Assembly (NCBI GenBank): GCA_030532245.1
Contig: JAUNLN010000009.1
Span: 8,901 to 66,464, forward strand
DNA from: Actinomycetaceae bacterium
GTDB lineage: Bacteria; Actinomycetota; Actinomycetes; Actinomycetales; Actinomycetaceae
Direction of reading: 5' to 3'
DNA length: 57,564 nucleotides
The notes under the pieces were generated by a model. The model saw nothing but the letters and a program-made list of their open reading frames with translations. It was not told where the DNA came from and made no database searches. Position 1 is the stretch's first letter, and each line of letters starts with the position of its first letter. The translations under genes and the position numbers were made by a program. This document shows, piece by piece, positions 41,183-49,611 of the stretch.

Positions 41183-42259
41183 TTACTCGGAGTTCCTGCG
41201 GAAATCTAGGTTCAACACCTGGCCTAGATTTACCGTGGGAGCGTTCGGGTCAACGTCCAACTCAACCGGCAACACCCTGTTCACCTCGTCAAGGTCCGCC
41301 TCCTCAAACACCTCGTTTGAAGAAGTATGACCGGGAATCAGGGGATCGTCGCCCACTTCGCTAGCAAGATCGGCGAGCATCGCCTTCGCGTCCTCGATCA
41401 CCTCATTGTCCTCGATGCGTTTGCCGTGCAGGAGCCAGCGCAGCAGTGCAAGCTCCGCCCAAAGCTGCGCGCGAATCGCGAGATGCAGGTCGGGATCCTT
41501 CCTAGAGTCTTGATAGACCCTAAGGAAGTGATCGCGAGTCTCCTTCGACCCCGAAAGAATCCAGCCGAGGTCTTCCGCCGGATCGCCAAGGTGAGCCGAA
41601 GCGAAAGCGGATACCGAAGAAACGGTATCGGCAGAGCACAAGAACGAGTCCGGCCCGAGATCTCCATGCACGGGAGTCGGTTCAAACCTAAACAGGCTCT
41701 CATCTCGAAGAGCGTCGTCCCACCTGTCGTAGAGGTTCGGTGGGATCAGGGCAACATTAACCGCCTCGTCGAGTAGGAACAGGAGCCGCTCGCGCACCTC
41801 CTCAGCCGTGTAAACGGGAAGTCCGGTGAACTCGATAGCTTCCGCGGGTAGGTCATGGAGTGCGGCGATCGCTTTCGCCATGGATCCCGTGAGCATTGAG
41901 GACGCGTCCATTTGCTCCCAAGACCCCGGCGTGCCCCGCATTTCAGGGTGTACGAGCACGCGAATGTCGCCGCCTCCGCGCTTGTTCGCAACTGGTACGG
42001 GAGCGTCGAACGGTAGGAACCCCTTTTCGAACGAGCGGTGCAAGATACGAAGCAGCGTTACCTGCGCCTGCATGTCTGCCCCCGCCTGGTCGGTTAGAGG
42101 CGTGCAAACCACCCAGTGTTTGCCCTGCGCGTCGACAATGCCTTGGCGTGCCATGGAGCCGTCGTTGTCGTAGGGCTCGGTAAGGCCAACAATTTCAAGG
42201 CCGGGCAGGGCGGCGGTGGCGTGCGCGGCTAAGACTAGGGGAGAGAATTCGTTGCTCAC
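41183..42259 (-). CDS. Aminoglycoside-phosphotransferase-fold protein, likely pseudokinase
   Basis: A 358-residue protein with the C-lobe layout of the APH/choline-kinase fold: PTPVHGDLGPDSFL (catalytic loop) and HLGDPAEDLGWIL. The catalytic Asp200 is kept, but the Asn of HxDxxxxN is Ser205, and the metal-binding Asp that normally occurs seven residues before GDPAEDL is Ala218 (VSAF instead of V-x-D-W). The expected N-lobe Lys is also unclear. This suggests loss of kinase activity or an altered mechanism. Similar phosphotransferases lie beside adnAB in other actinobacteria, from memory. It converges on adnB with a 7-bp gap. The GTG start has TACGGT seven bases upstream and no Shine-Dalgarno sequence. 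The ~60 C-terminal residues are acidic. Confidence 0.78.
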   Translation of the reverse strand: MSNEFSPLVLAAHATAALPGLEIVGLTEPYDNDGSMARQGIVDAQGKHWVVCTPLTDQAGADMQAQVTLLRILHRSFEKGFLPFDAPVPVANKRGGGDIRVLVHPEMRGTPGSWEQMDASSMLTGSMAKAIAALHDLPAEAIEFTGLPVYTAEEVRERLLFLLDEAVNVALIPPNLYDRWDDALRDESLFRFEPTPVHGDLGPDSFLCSADTVSSVSAFASAHLGDPAEDLGWILSGSKETRDHFLRVYQDSRKDPDLHLAIRAQLWAELALLRWLLHGKRIEDNEVIEDAKAMLADLASEVGDDPLIPGHTSSNEVFEEADLDEVNRVLPVELDVDPNAPTVNLGQVLNLDFRRNSE

Positions 42260-42266
42260 GCTTACT

Positions 42267-42272
42267 ACCGTA
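42267..42272 (-). promoter_or_regulatory. Possible leaderless -10 of the kinase-fold gene
   Basis: TACGGT on the minus strand lies seven bases before GTG 42259 and no Shine-Dalgarno sequence is present. The pattern matches other leaderless candidates in the window. Confidence 0.35.
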
Positions 42273-42371
42273 AGCGCGCTAGCCGAAAGTTATCCACATT
42301 TTGGTCTCGTGTCCCTAAAAGCACCCGGCAGTGGGATACCTTTTTCGTAGCTGATACCTTTTGGAGGGTCG

Positions 42372-43544
42372 ATGGTTGCGATGTCGCCGAGCGCGCGGAA
42401 TGAGTGGGTTCGCCGCGCGGTTGCTGATGCCGGATTCGATCCTGTAACAAACTCGCTGCAGCTGCGCCAAGTTGTGGACCGCTCGTTCGAACTGTTTTCC
42501 GTGGAGAACGAGGAAGAGCGCAGGGCAATCACCACCGCGATCATGGCGGATATTGGTGGGTACGGGCCGCTACAAAAGTATTTGGATGATCCAGCGGTTG
42601 AAGAAATCTACGTGAATTCGCCGTCCAAAGTGTTCGTGGCGAGGCACGGCCAGTCGGAACTCACCTCCGTGATCTTAACTTCTGAAGATGTTAAGGATCT
42701 GGTTGAGCGCATGCTTCACCATTCCGGTAGGCGCCTTGATCTTTCAGCGCCGTTCGTGGACGCCATGCTCCCTGGAGGCGAACGACTGCACGTGGTGATT
42801 CCTCCGGTTGCGGGCCGCGAATGGTCGCTCAACATTCGAAAACACCTGCATCTTGGCCGCTCACTGTGGGATCTAGTTGAGGGCGGAACCCTTTCCCACG
42901 AGGCCGCAACATTCCTCTCCTATGCCGTGAAAGAAGGCAAAACGGTACTCGTTGCCGGCGCCACGCAGGCCGGAAAAACTACTCTCGCACGCGCGCTCGC
43001 GGGCGAAATCCCGCCAAGGGAACGTGTAATCACCTGTGAGGAAGTATTTGAGCTGAATCTTCCTAACCGCGACTGCGTAGCAATGCAGACTCGCTCGGCC
43101 AACATTGAGGGTCTTGGCGAAGTGAAGCTACGCGACCTGGTTCGCGAGTCGCTGCGTATGCGTCCGGACCGCATTATCGTGGGTGAGGTTCGCGGCGCTG
43201 AAGCCCTCGACATGCTCCTGTCACTCAACGCAGGAATCCCCGGAATCTCAACGATTCACGCAAACAATGCGCGCGAAGCCCTGCGTAAACTCTGCCTGCT
43301 TCCCCTCCTCGCGGGCGAGAACGTGACTTCGGCGTTCGTAATCCCAACGGTTGCCCTCTCGATAGATCTGGTGGTGCACGTGCTTCGCGACCCGTCCGGC
43401 GCCCGCCACGTGCAGGAGATCATTGAAATCGGTGAGGTTGATGGTGACCAGATCCAATCGACGTCCGTCTTTGAGTGGGACGGCGAACGGTTGCAACGCA
43501 TCAGCGCCCCGCAGCCTAGTTTCAGGGCTGAGGTGATCGCATGA
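42372..43544 (+). CDS. tadA: Tad pilus assembly ATPase TadA/CpaF
   Basis: A 390-residue type II/IV secretion ATPase. An N-terminal domain contains GGYGPLQKYLDDPAVEEIYVN, the Walker A is GATQAGKTT, the Asp box region is RVITCEEVFEL, Walker B is RIIVGEVRGAEALDML, and the His box is GISTIHAN. This hexameric cytosolic motor drives Flp-type pilus assembly. The ATG has GGAGG five bases upstream. It begins the Tad operon; the regulator gene ssd that precedes it in many actinobacteria is not present. Its stop overlaps the tadB start by 4 bp. Confidence 0.92.
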   Translation: MVAMSPSARNEWVRRAVADAGFDPVTNSLQLRQVVDRSFELFSVENEEERRAITTAIMADIGGYGPLQKYLDDPAVEEIYVNSPSKVFVARHGQSELTSVILTSEDVKDLVERMLHHSGRRLDLSAPFVDAMLPGGERLHVVIPPVAGREWSLNIRKHLHLGRSLWDLVEGGTLSHEAATFLSYAVKEGKTVLVAGATQAGKTTLARALAGEIPPRERVITCEEVFELNLPNRDCVAMQTRSANIEGLGEVKLRDLVRESLRMRPDRIIVGEVRGAEALDMLLSLNAGIPGISTIHANNAREALRKLCLLPLLAGENVTSAFVIPTVALSIDLVVHVLRDPSGARHVQEIIEIGEVDGDQIQSTSVFEWDGERLQRISAPQPSFRAEVIA

Positions 43545-44377
43545 GCGTCATCTTGGGAGCAATGTTCGCTCTTGGAATCCTGCTCGTCTACTGGGCGTTC
43601 ACAACGCCCATACCAAAGAGGCAGAAGAAACGCTCGAAACTGGATGATTACGGCTCAAAAGCGGGCCTTACCCACTCTGAAACAAGACTGTTTGCCGCTG
43701 TTTTAGTTGCGGTTCCGCTCGTCGTGTTCCTGCTCGCTATGGGGCTGACGAAAGCCTGGACGGTCGCGCTCGCGGTCGCTCTCGCCGCCTCGTCGCTGCC
43801 GCCGGCGTGGCTGTATTCGCGCATGGAGAAGCATTCGGATGAGCTACGCAAAACGTGGCCAGACGTGGTCGATTCGGTTTTGGCGGCGATCCGCGCGGGT
43901 GTTCCGCTGCCGGAAGCCGTCGTCCAACTTGCGCACACGGGCCCGGAGCCTACGAGGCCCTATTTTGAGAGGTTTGCGAGGGAGTATCGCGCGAGTGGCC
44001 GTTTCACCGAGGCGTTGGAGGATATTCAGGAGGAGCTCGCGGACCCGCAGGCGAATCGACTGTTTGAGGTTTTGAAGCTGGCTCGCGAGGTGGGCGGCTC
44101 AGAGCTTGGGCATTTGCTTCGCGACCTGTCGGCGGTGTTGCGCGACGACGTGCGGGTGAGGGGTGAGCTGCTGGCTCGCCAGTCTTGGACGATTAACGCC
44201 GCGCGCCTCGCGGTTGCGGCCCCGTGGCTTGTGCTCGTGCTGATTTCGACGCGCATTGATGCAGCTTCTGCGTATTCGACGCCTGCTGGAATGATCGTTT
44301 TGCTGGTTGGTGGGCTCGCGTGCGTGGGCGCGTATCTCTTGATGCGTTTGATCGGCCGTCTAGATGGGCTGAAATGA
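43541..44377 (+). CDS. tadB: Tad inner-membrane platform protein TadB
   Basis: A 278-residue GspF-type membrane protein. An N-terminal helix, then two further helices near residues 50-88, then the cytosolic helical T2SSF domain (WPDVVDSVLAAIRAGVPLPEAV; REVGGSELGHLLRDLSAVLRDD), and two C-terminal helices. It would form the membrane platform for pilus assembly together with TadC. ATG overlaps the tadA stop (ATGA), and the stop overlaps tadC. Confidence 0.88.
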   Translation: MSVILGAMFALGILLVYWAFTTPIPKRQKKRSKLDDYGSKAGLTHSETRLFAAVLVAVPLVVFLLAMGLTKAWTVALAVALAASSLPPAWLYSRMEKHSDELRKTWPDVVDSVLAAIRAGVPLPEAVVQLAHTGPEPTRPYFERFAREYRASGRFTEALEDIQEELADPQANRLFEVLKLAREVGGSELGHLLRDLSAVLRDDVRVRGELLARQSWTINAARLAVAAPWLVLVLISTRIDAASAYSTPAGMIVLLVGGLACVGAYLLMRLIGRLDGLK

Positions 44378-45234
44378 TGTTGTCGTGGGCGATTTTGGCG
44401 GGCCTAACTTTTGGCCTTGGCGTGGTTTTAGCCGCAAATGCGGTGGCGGCGTCACGTCAGAGGCTGGTTGTGCGGGTTTTATCGGTGAGTAGTGCGCAAA
44501 GGAGCCGCCCCACTTTGAGATGGATGAGCCCGCTTTGGGAGCGTCTTGGCTCGACGGCGGTTTCGGTTGAGGATCGCTTGGACGCTATCCAGTCTTCGTC
44601 TACGCTCGAGAGGTTCCGCTTGCAGCAGTTCCTGGCGGGGATTGCCGGGATGGCGGCTGCGACTGTGCTTGCTTTCGCACTGTCTGCGGCGAGGCCGATG
44701 TCGGTGTTGCAGTGGGTGCTCCTGATCGTGATTGGTTTCGTGGCGGGTGCGCTCGTGTTCGACCGCGCCCTGTCTTGGCGCGTGGCAGCGGTGTCGCGCA
44801 GAATCTCATCTCAGGTGGCAAACGCGGCTGAGCTTCTCGCCCTTTCGGTGTCTGCGGGGGAGTCTGTTCCCGCGGCTCTTCGCCGAGTGCAGGGAGTTGT
44901 TGGCGCGGAGCTTGGCGCCCAGCTTGCAGGCGCACTGGAGGAGATCGACAACGGCTCATCTGTCACTCGCGCGCTCACGCGTCTTCGCAAATCTACGCGT
45001 TCACCCCAGCTTGGCAGGCTCCTAGATACGCTCGTTGCCTCGATGGAGCGAGGCGCCCCACTAGCTGCAACTCTGCGCGAGCAGGCGCGCGACTTGCGTG
45101 ATGAGGCGCGCCGCGCACTGATGGAGTCTGGAGGGCGCCGCGAGGTCGCGATGCTCTTCCCTGTGGTTTTCATTATTTTGCCCGTAACTGTAGTTTTCGC
45201 CCTGTATCCCGGCCTGATTGCGCTTCGCTTTTAG
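44374..45234 (+). CDS. tadC: Tad inner-membrane platform protein TadC
   Basis: A 286-residue second GspF-like protein. N-terminal helix, two helices near residues 85-130, then the T2SSF domain with SQVANAAELLALSVSAGESVPAALRR and LLDTLVASMERGAPLAATLRE, and a final helix with MLFPVVFIILPVTVVFALYPG. Start ATG 44374 overlaps the tadB stop; ATG 44377 is equally possible. The frame remains open further upstream but that would overlap tadB by another 54 bp. Confidence 0.88.
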   Translation: MMLSWAILAGLTFGLGVVLAANAVAASRQRLVVRVLSVSSAQRSRPTLRWMSPLWERLGSTAVSVEDRLDAIQSSSTLERFRLQQFLAGIAGMAAATVLAFALSAARPMSVLQWVLLIVIGFVAGALVFDRALSWRVAAVSRRISSQVANAAELLALSVSAGESVPAALRRVQGVVGAELGAQLAGALEEIDNGSSVTRALTRLRKSTRSPQLGRLLDTLVASMERGAPLAATLREQARDLRDEARRALMESGGRREVAMLFPVVFIILPVTVVFALYPGLIALRF

Positions 45235-45256
45235 GCTTTAAATGAGAGGAAATCCC

Positions 45257-45442
45257 ATGAATACTTGGCTCACGATGATTTACCTGTGGCTCACTGATGA
45301 GGAGTCTGAGCGCGGTGACGTGCCCGGTTGGGTGCTTGTCACGCTGATGACTGCCGGACTTGTAACGGCGATTTGGGCGGTGGCTTCGCCTACGCTTTCG
45401 AACTTGTTCCAGACGGCTATTGCGGGTGTGACGGGCCCGTAA
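45257..45442 (+). CDS. Small pilin-like protein (Flp/DUF4244 position)
   Basis: A 61-residue protein with one membrane helix: a charged stretch (TDEESERGDVPG) followed by WVLVTLMTAGLVTAIWAVA. Position and size are those of the Flp pilin or DUF4244 gene of actinobacterial tad loci. In Flp pilins the residues after the cleavage Gly include Glu5-Tyr6; here the equivalent positions are Trp and Val (GDVPGWV), so classical prepilin processing is doubtful. ATG 45257 has GAGAGGAA upstream; ATG 45242 is a weaker choice. The next gene begins directly after its stop. Confidence 0.78.
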   Translation: MNTWLTMIYLWLTDEESERGDVPGWVLVTLMTAGLVTAIWAVASPTLSNLFQTAIAGVTGP

Positions 45443-45835
45443 ATGAGGCGTTGGCGGGAGGAAGACGGCTCGCAGGTCGTTGGGCACGTGCTGGTGCAGG
45501 TGCTCGTCGTGTTTGTGGTGCTCGGATTGCTCCAGCTGGCGTTCGCGCTACACACCCGAAATGTTGCGATTGACGCGGCTTCGGAGGGCGCTCGCAGGGC
45601 CGCGCTTCTTGGCGCAACGAAGGATGATGGTTACGCGCGAACTCAGGCGCTGCTAGATAGCGCGCTTGGGGGCGACATTTCGCGGCAGATCACGGTGAGT
45701 GATGTGGTGCAAGGTGGCGAGCCAATGATTCGGGTGGATGTTTCGGCAACGTTGCCGCTCCTTGGCCCGTTTGGGTTCGCAAACACGCTGTCGGTGTCGG
45801 CTTCCGCGTGGAAGGAGCCGGATCGTGCACCTTAA
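45443..45835 (+). CDS. TadE-like pseudopilin
   Basis: A 130-residue protein with a short charged N-terminus (RRWREEDGSQ), one long membrane helix (residues ~11-38) and an extracytoplasmic domain containing NVAIDAASEGARRAALLG, the TadE signature region. Usual TadE proteins have Glu near position 5 after the cleavage Gly; here it is Gly (GSQVVGH). The ATG follows the previous stop without a gap, so translation is probably coupled. The end overlaps the next gene by 11 bp. Confidence 0.8.
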   Translation: MRRWREEDGSQVVGHVLVQVLVVFVVLGLLQLAFALHTRNVAIDAASEGARRAALLGATKDDGYARTQALLDSALGGDISRQITVSDVVQGGEPMIRVDVSATLPLLGPFGFANTLSVSASAWKEPDRAP

Positions 45836-46397
45836 AACAGGCTCAAACTCAGATTCCGCGCAGGTGCCGAGCTGCGGATCAGGCTCCAATCCACCCTCAA
45901 CCGAGCACTCCAATCGGCGCGCGAGCGTAAATCCGCGCAGGAGCGCGAGGTCGAGGTGGTTTCCCGCGGCTCTTGGTCGTTTCGGCCGCGCCGAGGAGGG
46001 GGAGGCAACCGTCGAGTTCGTCGCGATGGCGGTGATCCTGCTGATCCCGGTGGCTTACTTCATCATGACGGTTGCGGCGGTGCAGGCAGCGGTGTTTGCG
46101 TCGGAGGCGGCGGCCCGCGAGGGAGGCCGCCTGCTGGCTAGTGACCCGACCGCGAGCGCGCATGTGACGCGCCAGGTGGATCAGATTTTTTCTGATTATG
46201 GGGTGCAGGGGTCGCATTCGCTGCAGGTGGTGTGTGATCCAGAGCCGTGCGGGCGGGCGGATTTTGTGCGCGTGGATGTGGAGACAAAGGTGGCTCTACC
46301 GCTTATTCCAGACGCTTTTTCGGCGATGTTGAATCCGGTGATCCCGGTGTCTTCGAGTTTCGAGATGCCGGTTACTCGAATCCAGTTGATCGAGTAG
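45825..46397 (+). CDS. TadE/TadG-like pseudopilin with intact pilin motif
   Basis: 190 residues. An unusual 60-residue Ser/Arg-rich cytosolic leader precedes EEGEATVEFVAMAVILLIPV, which contains the Gly, the Glu at position 5 and a following Phe, the classical TadE processing motif. One membrane helix is followed by an extracytoplasmic domain with ASEAAAREGGRLLAS and a Cys pair (VVCDPEPCG) that could form a disulfide. GTG at 45825 has GAAGGAG seven bases upstream, inside the previous gene. Among the four pilin-like proteins here, only this one keeps the Glu. Confidence 0.82.
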   Translation: MHLKTGSNSDSAQVPSCGSGSNPPSTEHSNRRASVNPRRSARSRWFPAALGRFGRAEEGEATVEFVAMAVILLIPVAYFIMTVAAVQAAVFASEAAAREGGRLLASDPTASAHVTRQVDQIFSDYGVQGSHSLQVVCDPEPCGRADFVRVDVETKVALPLIPDAFSAMLNPVIPVSSSFEMPVTRIQLIE

Positions 46398-46406
46398 GGA
46401 GGTGCC

Positions 46407-46835
46407 GTGAAGGATAAGGAGGATGGCCGCATTGCTTTGCTCACGCTCGGCCTAACCCTCATCGTGGTGGCGCTCGTGCTTGCGAGTATTGCGGTGACGT
46501 CGATCCACGTGCAGCGCCGCGAACTCCTCACTTGCGCGGATTCGATTGCCCTGTCGGTCGCGGGTGCGGCTTCGGCGAAAGACTACTACGAGGGTGCCGA
46601 CGCGCCGCTTGCAAGTGAAGGCGCTGATCAGCGTGCGCAGGCGATGTTCGCTCGGTTGTCCACTTCTACGTGCGATGTTGGCACGAGTAGTTGGCTGTCG
46701 TCCGTGCGGGCTGATGGGGCGGAAGTGGTTGTGGAACTGGGGATGAATCCGAAGGTGCCGGGTTTTACTGGCGTGCTCGATTTCATTAATCAACCTTTGA
46801 CGATCCGCGTTGTCGCTTCGGCGAAAATGCATTGA
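46407..46835 (+). CDS. TadE-like protein (Rv3654c type)
   Basis: 142 residues. The N-terminal part KDKEDGRIALLTLGLTLIVV leads into one membrane helix, then HVQRRELLTCADSIALSVAG, a Cys-containing helix typical of the last gene in actinobacterial tad clusters, and a small extracytoplasmic beta-rich domain. GTG start with GGGAGGTG upstream. The tad operon has no clear terminator; prfB begins 18 bp later with its own promoter-like hexamer. Confidence 0.78.
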   Translation: MKDKEDGRIALLTLGLTLIVVALVLASIAVTSIHVQRRELLTCADSIALSVAGAASAKDYYEGADAPLASEGADQRAQAMFARLSTSTCDVGTSSWLSSVRADGAEVVVELGMNPKVPGFTGVLDFINQPLTIRVVASAKMH

Positions 46836-46840
46836 TGTCA

Positions 46841-46846
46841 TAAAGT
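46841..46846 (+). promoter_or_regulatory. Possible -10 of prfB (leaderless)
   Basis: TAAAGT ends seven bases before the GTG at 46854. A Shine-Dalgarno-like GGAG lies only three bases from that GTG, so leaderless initiation is plausible. Confidence 0.35.
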
Positions 46847-46853
46847 GGAGAGC

Positions 46854-47978
46854 GTGAGCATAGAATTTCCTGAGGAAATAGGCGGTTTGCGCCAGACCCT
46901 CGCCAATATTACGGCTGTTACGCGTCCGGAGCAGTTGCGTGAGCAGATTGCGCAGTTGTCGCAGCAGGCGGCGGCGCCGAACCTGTGGGACGATCCGGAG
47001 GCGGCGCAGCAGGTGACGTCGCAGCTGTCGCACGTCCAGTCTGAACTTGAGCGCGTCGAGAAGATGTCCGAAAGGATTGAAGACCTCGAGGCGATTGTTG
47101 AGCTTGCCGCGGAAGAAGAGGGTGAGGATCAAGATCTCCTGTTTGAGGAGGCGGAGTCGCAGCTGGAGAAGTTGAAGCGCGACTTGTCTGACTTGGAGGT
47201 GAAGACGCTCCTGTCGGGCGATTATGATGAGCGCGCGGCTGTGGTGACGATCCGCTCTGGTGCTGGTGGTATTGATGCTGCTGATTTTGCGGAGATGCTT
47301 CTGCGTATGTATTTGCGTTGGGCGGAGCGTAGTGGCTACCCGACGAAGGTTATGGATACGTCGTATGCGGAAGAGGCTGGTATTAAGTCGGCGACGTTTG
47401 AGGTGAGCGCACCGTACGCTTATGGAACGTTGTCGGTGGAGGCGGGTACTCACCGTCTCGTGAGGATTAGCCCGTTTGATAATCAGGGTAGGCGTCAGAC
47501 TTCGTTTGCTGCGGTTGAGGTTATTCCTTTGATTGAGACTACGGATCATATTGATATTCCGGAGTCGGATTTGAAGATCGACGTGTTCCGCTCGTCTGGT
47601 CCGGGTGGCCAGTCGGTGAATACGACGGATTCGGCTGTGCGCATGACTCACATTCCGACGGGAATTGTGGTGTCGATGCAGAATGAGAAGTCGCAGATTC
47701 AAAACCGTGCTGCGGCGCTGAGGGTTTTGCAGTCTCGCTTGTTGCAGCTTCGCCATGAGCAGGAGCAGGCGGCTCGTAAGGAGCTGGCTGGTGATGTGAA
47801 GGCGTCGTGGGGCGATCAGATGCGTAGCTACGTGTTGCAGCCGTATCAGATGGTGAAGGATCTTCGTACTGGGTTTGAAAATGGCAACACGGCGGCCGTG
47901 TTCGATGGTGAGATCGACGATTTCATTAATGCTGGTATCCGTTGGCGTAAGGATTCCGAGTCGGGCGCTGATCAGTAG
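46854..47978 (+). CDS. prfB: Peptide chain release factor 2
   Basis: RF2 of 374-377 residues. Domain 2 carries the stop-codon anticodon-like SPF ([15 protein letters not shown]), and the peptidyl-tRNA hydrolysis motif GGQ is in [20 protein letters not shown]. It reads UAA and UGA. The gene is continuous, with no internal UGA frameshift site such as that of E. coli prfB. Two GTG codons (46845, 46854) could start it; 46854 is chosen because of the TAAAGT hexamer, but 46845 is not excluded. It heads the conserved prfB-ftsE-ftsX cluster. Confidence 0.93.
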   Translation: MSIEFPEEIGGLRQTLANITAVTRPEQLREQIAQLSQQAAAPNLWDDPEAAQQVTSQLSHVQSELERVEKMSERIEDLEAIVELAAEEEGEDQDLLFEEAESQLEKLKRDLSDLEVKTLLSGDYDERAAVVTIRSGAGGIDAADFAEMLLRMYLRWAERSGYPTKVMDTSYAEEAGIKSATFEVSAPYAYGTLSVEAGTHRLVRISPFDNQGRRQTSFAAVEVIPLIETTDHIDIPESDLKIDVFRSSGPGGQSVNTTDSAVRMTHIPTGIVVSMQNEKSQIQNRAAALRVLQSRLLQLRHEQEQAARKELAGDVKASWGDQMRSYVLQPYQMVKDLRTGFENGNTAAVFDGEIDDFINAGIRWRKDSESGADQ

Positions 47979-47986
47979 GTGGAAGC

Positions 47987-48676
47987 ATGATTCGTTTTGA
48001 TGATGTAACGAAGGTTTATACGAGGGGCGCACTGCCGGCGATTGACCATATCAGTCTTGAGATTGAGCGCGGCGAGTTTGTGTTTTTGGTTGGTAAGTCG
48101 GGTTCGGGTAAGTCGACGTTCTTGCAGTTGGTGATGCGTGAGGAGCGTCCAACGTCGGGTGACGTGTGGGTGCTGGGCCAGAATGTCGGCAAGCTGTCGC
48201 GCTGGAAGGTGCCGCATATGCGCCGCCAGATTGGCATGGTTTTCCAGGATTTCAAGCTTTTGGAGAATAAGAACGTGTATGAGAACGTTGCGTTCGCGAT
48301 GCAGGTTCTTGGCCGTCCGCGTCATCAGATTGAGACGCAGGTGCCGGAGATTTTGAAGCTTGTGGGCCTTGACGGCAAGGAGCGTCGTATGAGGTGGGAG
48401 CTGTCTGGTGGTGAGGAGCAGCGCGTTGCGATTGCGCGCGCTATGGTGAATCGCCCGCAGCTTCTGCTGGCGGATGAGCCGACGGGTAACTTGGATCCGG
48501 AGACTTCGCTTGGCATTATGCGTCTTTTGACGCGTATTAATTCGACGGGCACGACGGTTGTGATGGCGACGCATGATGCGGATATTGTCGACCAGATGCG
48601 CAAGCGCGTGATTGAGCTGGGTGACGGCAAGGTTATTCGTGATCAAAAGGGCGGCGTTTACGGAACGCAGGGGTAG
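47987..48676 (+). CDS. ftsE: Cell-division ATPase FtsE
   Basis: A 229-residue ABC ATPase. Walker A is [14 protein letters not shown], the signature is [15 protein letters not shown], Walker B is [13 protein letters not shown], and the switch His is ATHDAD. With FtsX it transmits cytoplasmic ATP hydrolysis to peptidoglycan hydrolases outside. The ATG has AGGTGGA upstream. ftsX follows three bases after its stop. The next gene but one is a LytM/coiled-coil protein, the likely target. Confidence 0.95.
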   Translation: MIRFDDVTKVYTRGALPAIDHISLEIERGEFVFLVGKSGSGKSTFLQLVMREERPTSGDVWVLGQNVGKLSRWKVPHMRRQIGMVFQDFKLLENKNVYENVAFAMQVLGRPRHQIETQVPEILKLVGLDGKERRMRWELSGGEEQRVAIARAMVNRPQLLLADEPTGNLDPETSLGIMRLLTRINSTGTTVVMATHDADIVDQMRKRVIELGDGKVIRDQKGGVYGTQG

Positions 48677-48679
48677 TTG

Positions 48680-49594
48680 ATGAGGGCACGTTACGTTTTT
48701 TCTGAGGTCGGTAAGGGCCTGTCGCGTAATAAGGCGATGGCGATTTCCGTCGTGTTGGTGACTTTTGTGTCGCTGCTGTTCGTGGGTATTGCGGCGCTTG
48801 CGCAGATGCAGGTGTCGTCGATGAAGTCTCAGTGGTACGACAAGATCGAGGTTTCGATCTACATGTGTGCCCAGGATGATCTGGTTGCGTCTTGTAATCA
48901 GGAGGAGGCGACACAGGAGCAGATTGAGGCGGTGCAGGCGAAGCTGGAGTCGGCTGAGCTGGCGAGTTTTGTTTCCGAGTCGTACATGGAGACGAAGGAG
49001 GAGACTTACCAGAACTTCCTGAGTTTGTATGAGGGCACGCCTTTTGTGAATTGGTTGACGGAAGACATGATGTGGGTGTCGTTCCGCGTGAAGCTGGTGG
49101 ATCCGCAGCAGTATCGTTTGATCGAGGAGGAGTTCGCTGGAGCTCCGGGTGTGGCTGAGGTGCACGATCAGCGTGAAATCGTGGAGCCACTGTTTGACGT
49201 AATTGACAATGCGAAGTACATTTCGCTGGGTCTCGCGGCGATTATGACGGTTGCTGCGGTGTTGCTGATTACGACGACGATCCGCCTGTCGGCAATGTCG
49301 CGGGAGAAGGAAACGACGATTATGCGCTACGTTGGCGCGTCGAGCCTCACGATCCAGTTGCCGTTCATGATTGAGGGCGCGCTCGCGGCGCTCCTTGGCG
49401 CGATTGGTGCGGTGCTGGCGCTGTGGGCGGGCGTGAATTTGTTTGTGGATTCGTGGCTTGCAAGCACGTTTACTTGGACGCGTTTTGTGGGCGAGCGTGA
49501 GCTGCTCATTGTGGCGCCGGGGTTGATTTTGACGGCGATCTTGCTTGCCACAATCGCTTCGGCGGTCTCGCTCGCTAAGTACACTAAGGTGTAG
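48680..49594 (+). CDS. ftsX: Cell-division protein FtsX
   Basis: A 304-residue membrane protein: one N-terminal helix (residues ~20-45), a large extracytoplasmic domain with two Cys (MCAQDDLVASCNQ) and an amphipathic section, then three C-terminal helices. The conserved cytosolic loop is RLSAMSREKETTIMRYVGAS. ATG at 48680 is preferred to the TTG just before it. FtsX partners FtsE and contacts a periplasmic or extracytoplasmic coiled-coil activator, in this case probably the following gene, 17 bp downstream. Confidence 0.93.
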   Translation: MRARYVFSEVGKGLSRNKAMAISVVLVTFVSLLFVGIAALAQMQVSSMKSQWYDKIEVSIYMCAQDDLVASCNQEEATQEQIEAVQAKLESAELASFVSESYMETKEETYQNFLSLYEGTPFVNWLTEDMMWVSFRVKLVDPQQYRLIEEEFAGAPGVAEVHDQREIVEPLFDVIDNAKYISLGLAAIMTVAAVLLITTTIRLSAMSREKETTIMRYVGASSLTIQLPFMIEGALAALLGAIGAVLALWAGVNLFVDSWLASTFTWTRFVGERELLIVAPGLILTAILLATIASAVSLAKYTKV

Positions 49595-49611
49595 GAGATT
49601 AGGGAGGCGTG

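Noticed and set aside
46854-47978. Programmed frameshift in prfB
   Set aside because: The frame is continuous from the start through the GGQ motif, with no in-frame early UGA.
46452-48032. A 526-codon open frame on the minus strand across prfB and the last tad gene
   Set aside because: It has low-complexity His/Arg/Leu composition and is antisense to a clearly conserved gene; it arises from codon bias of prfB.
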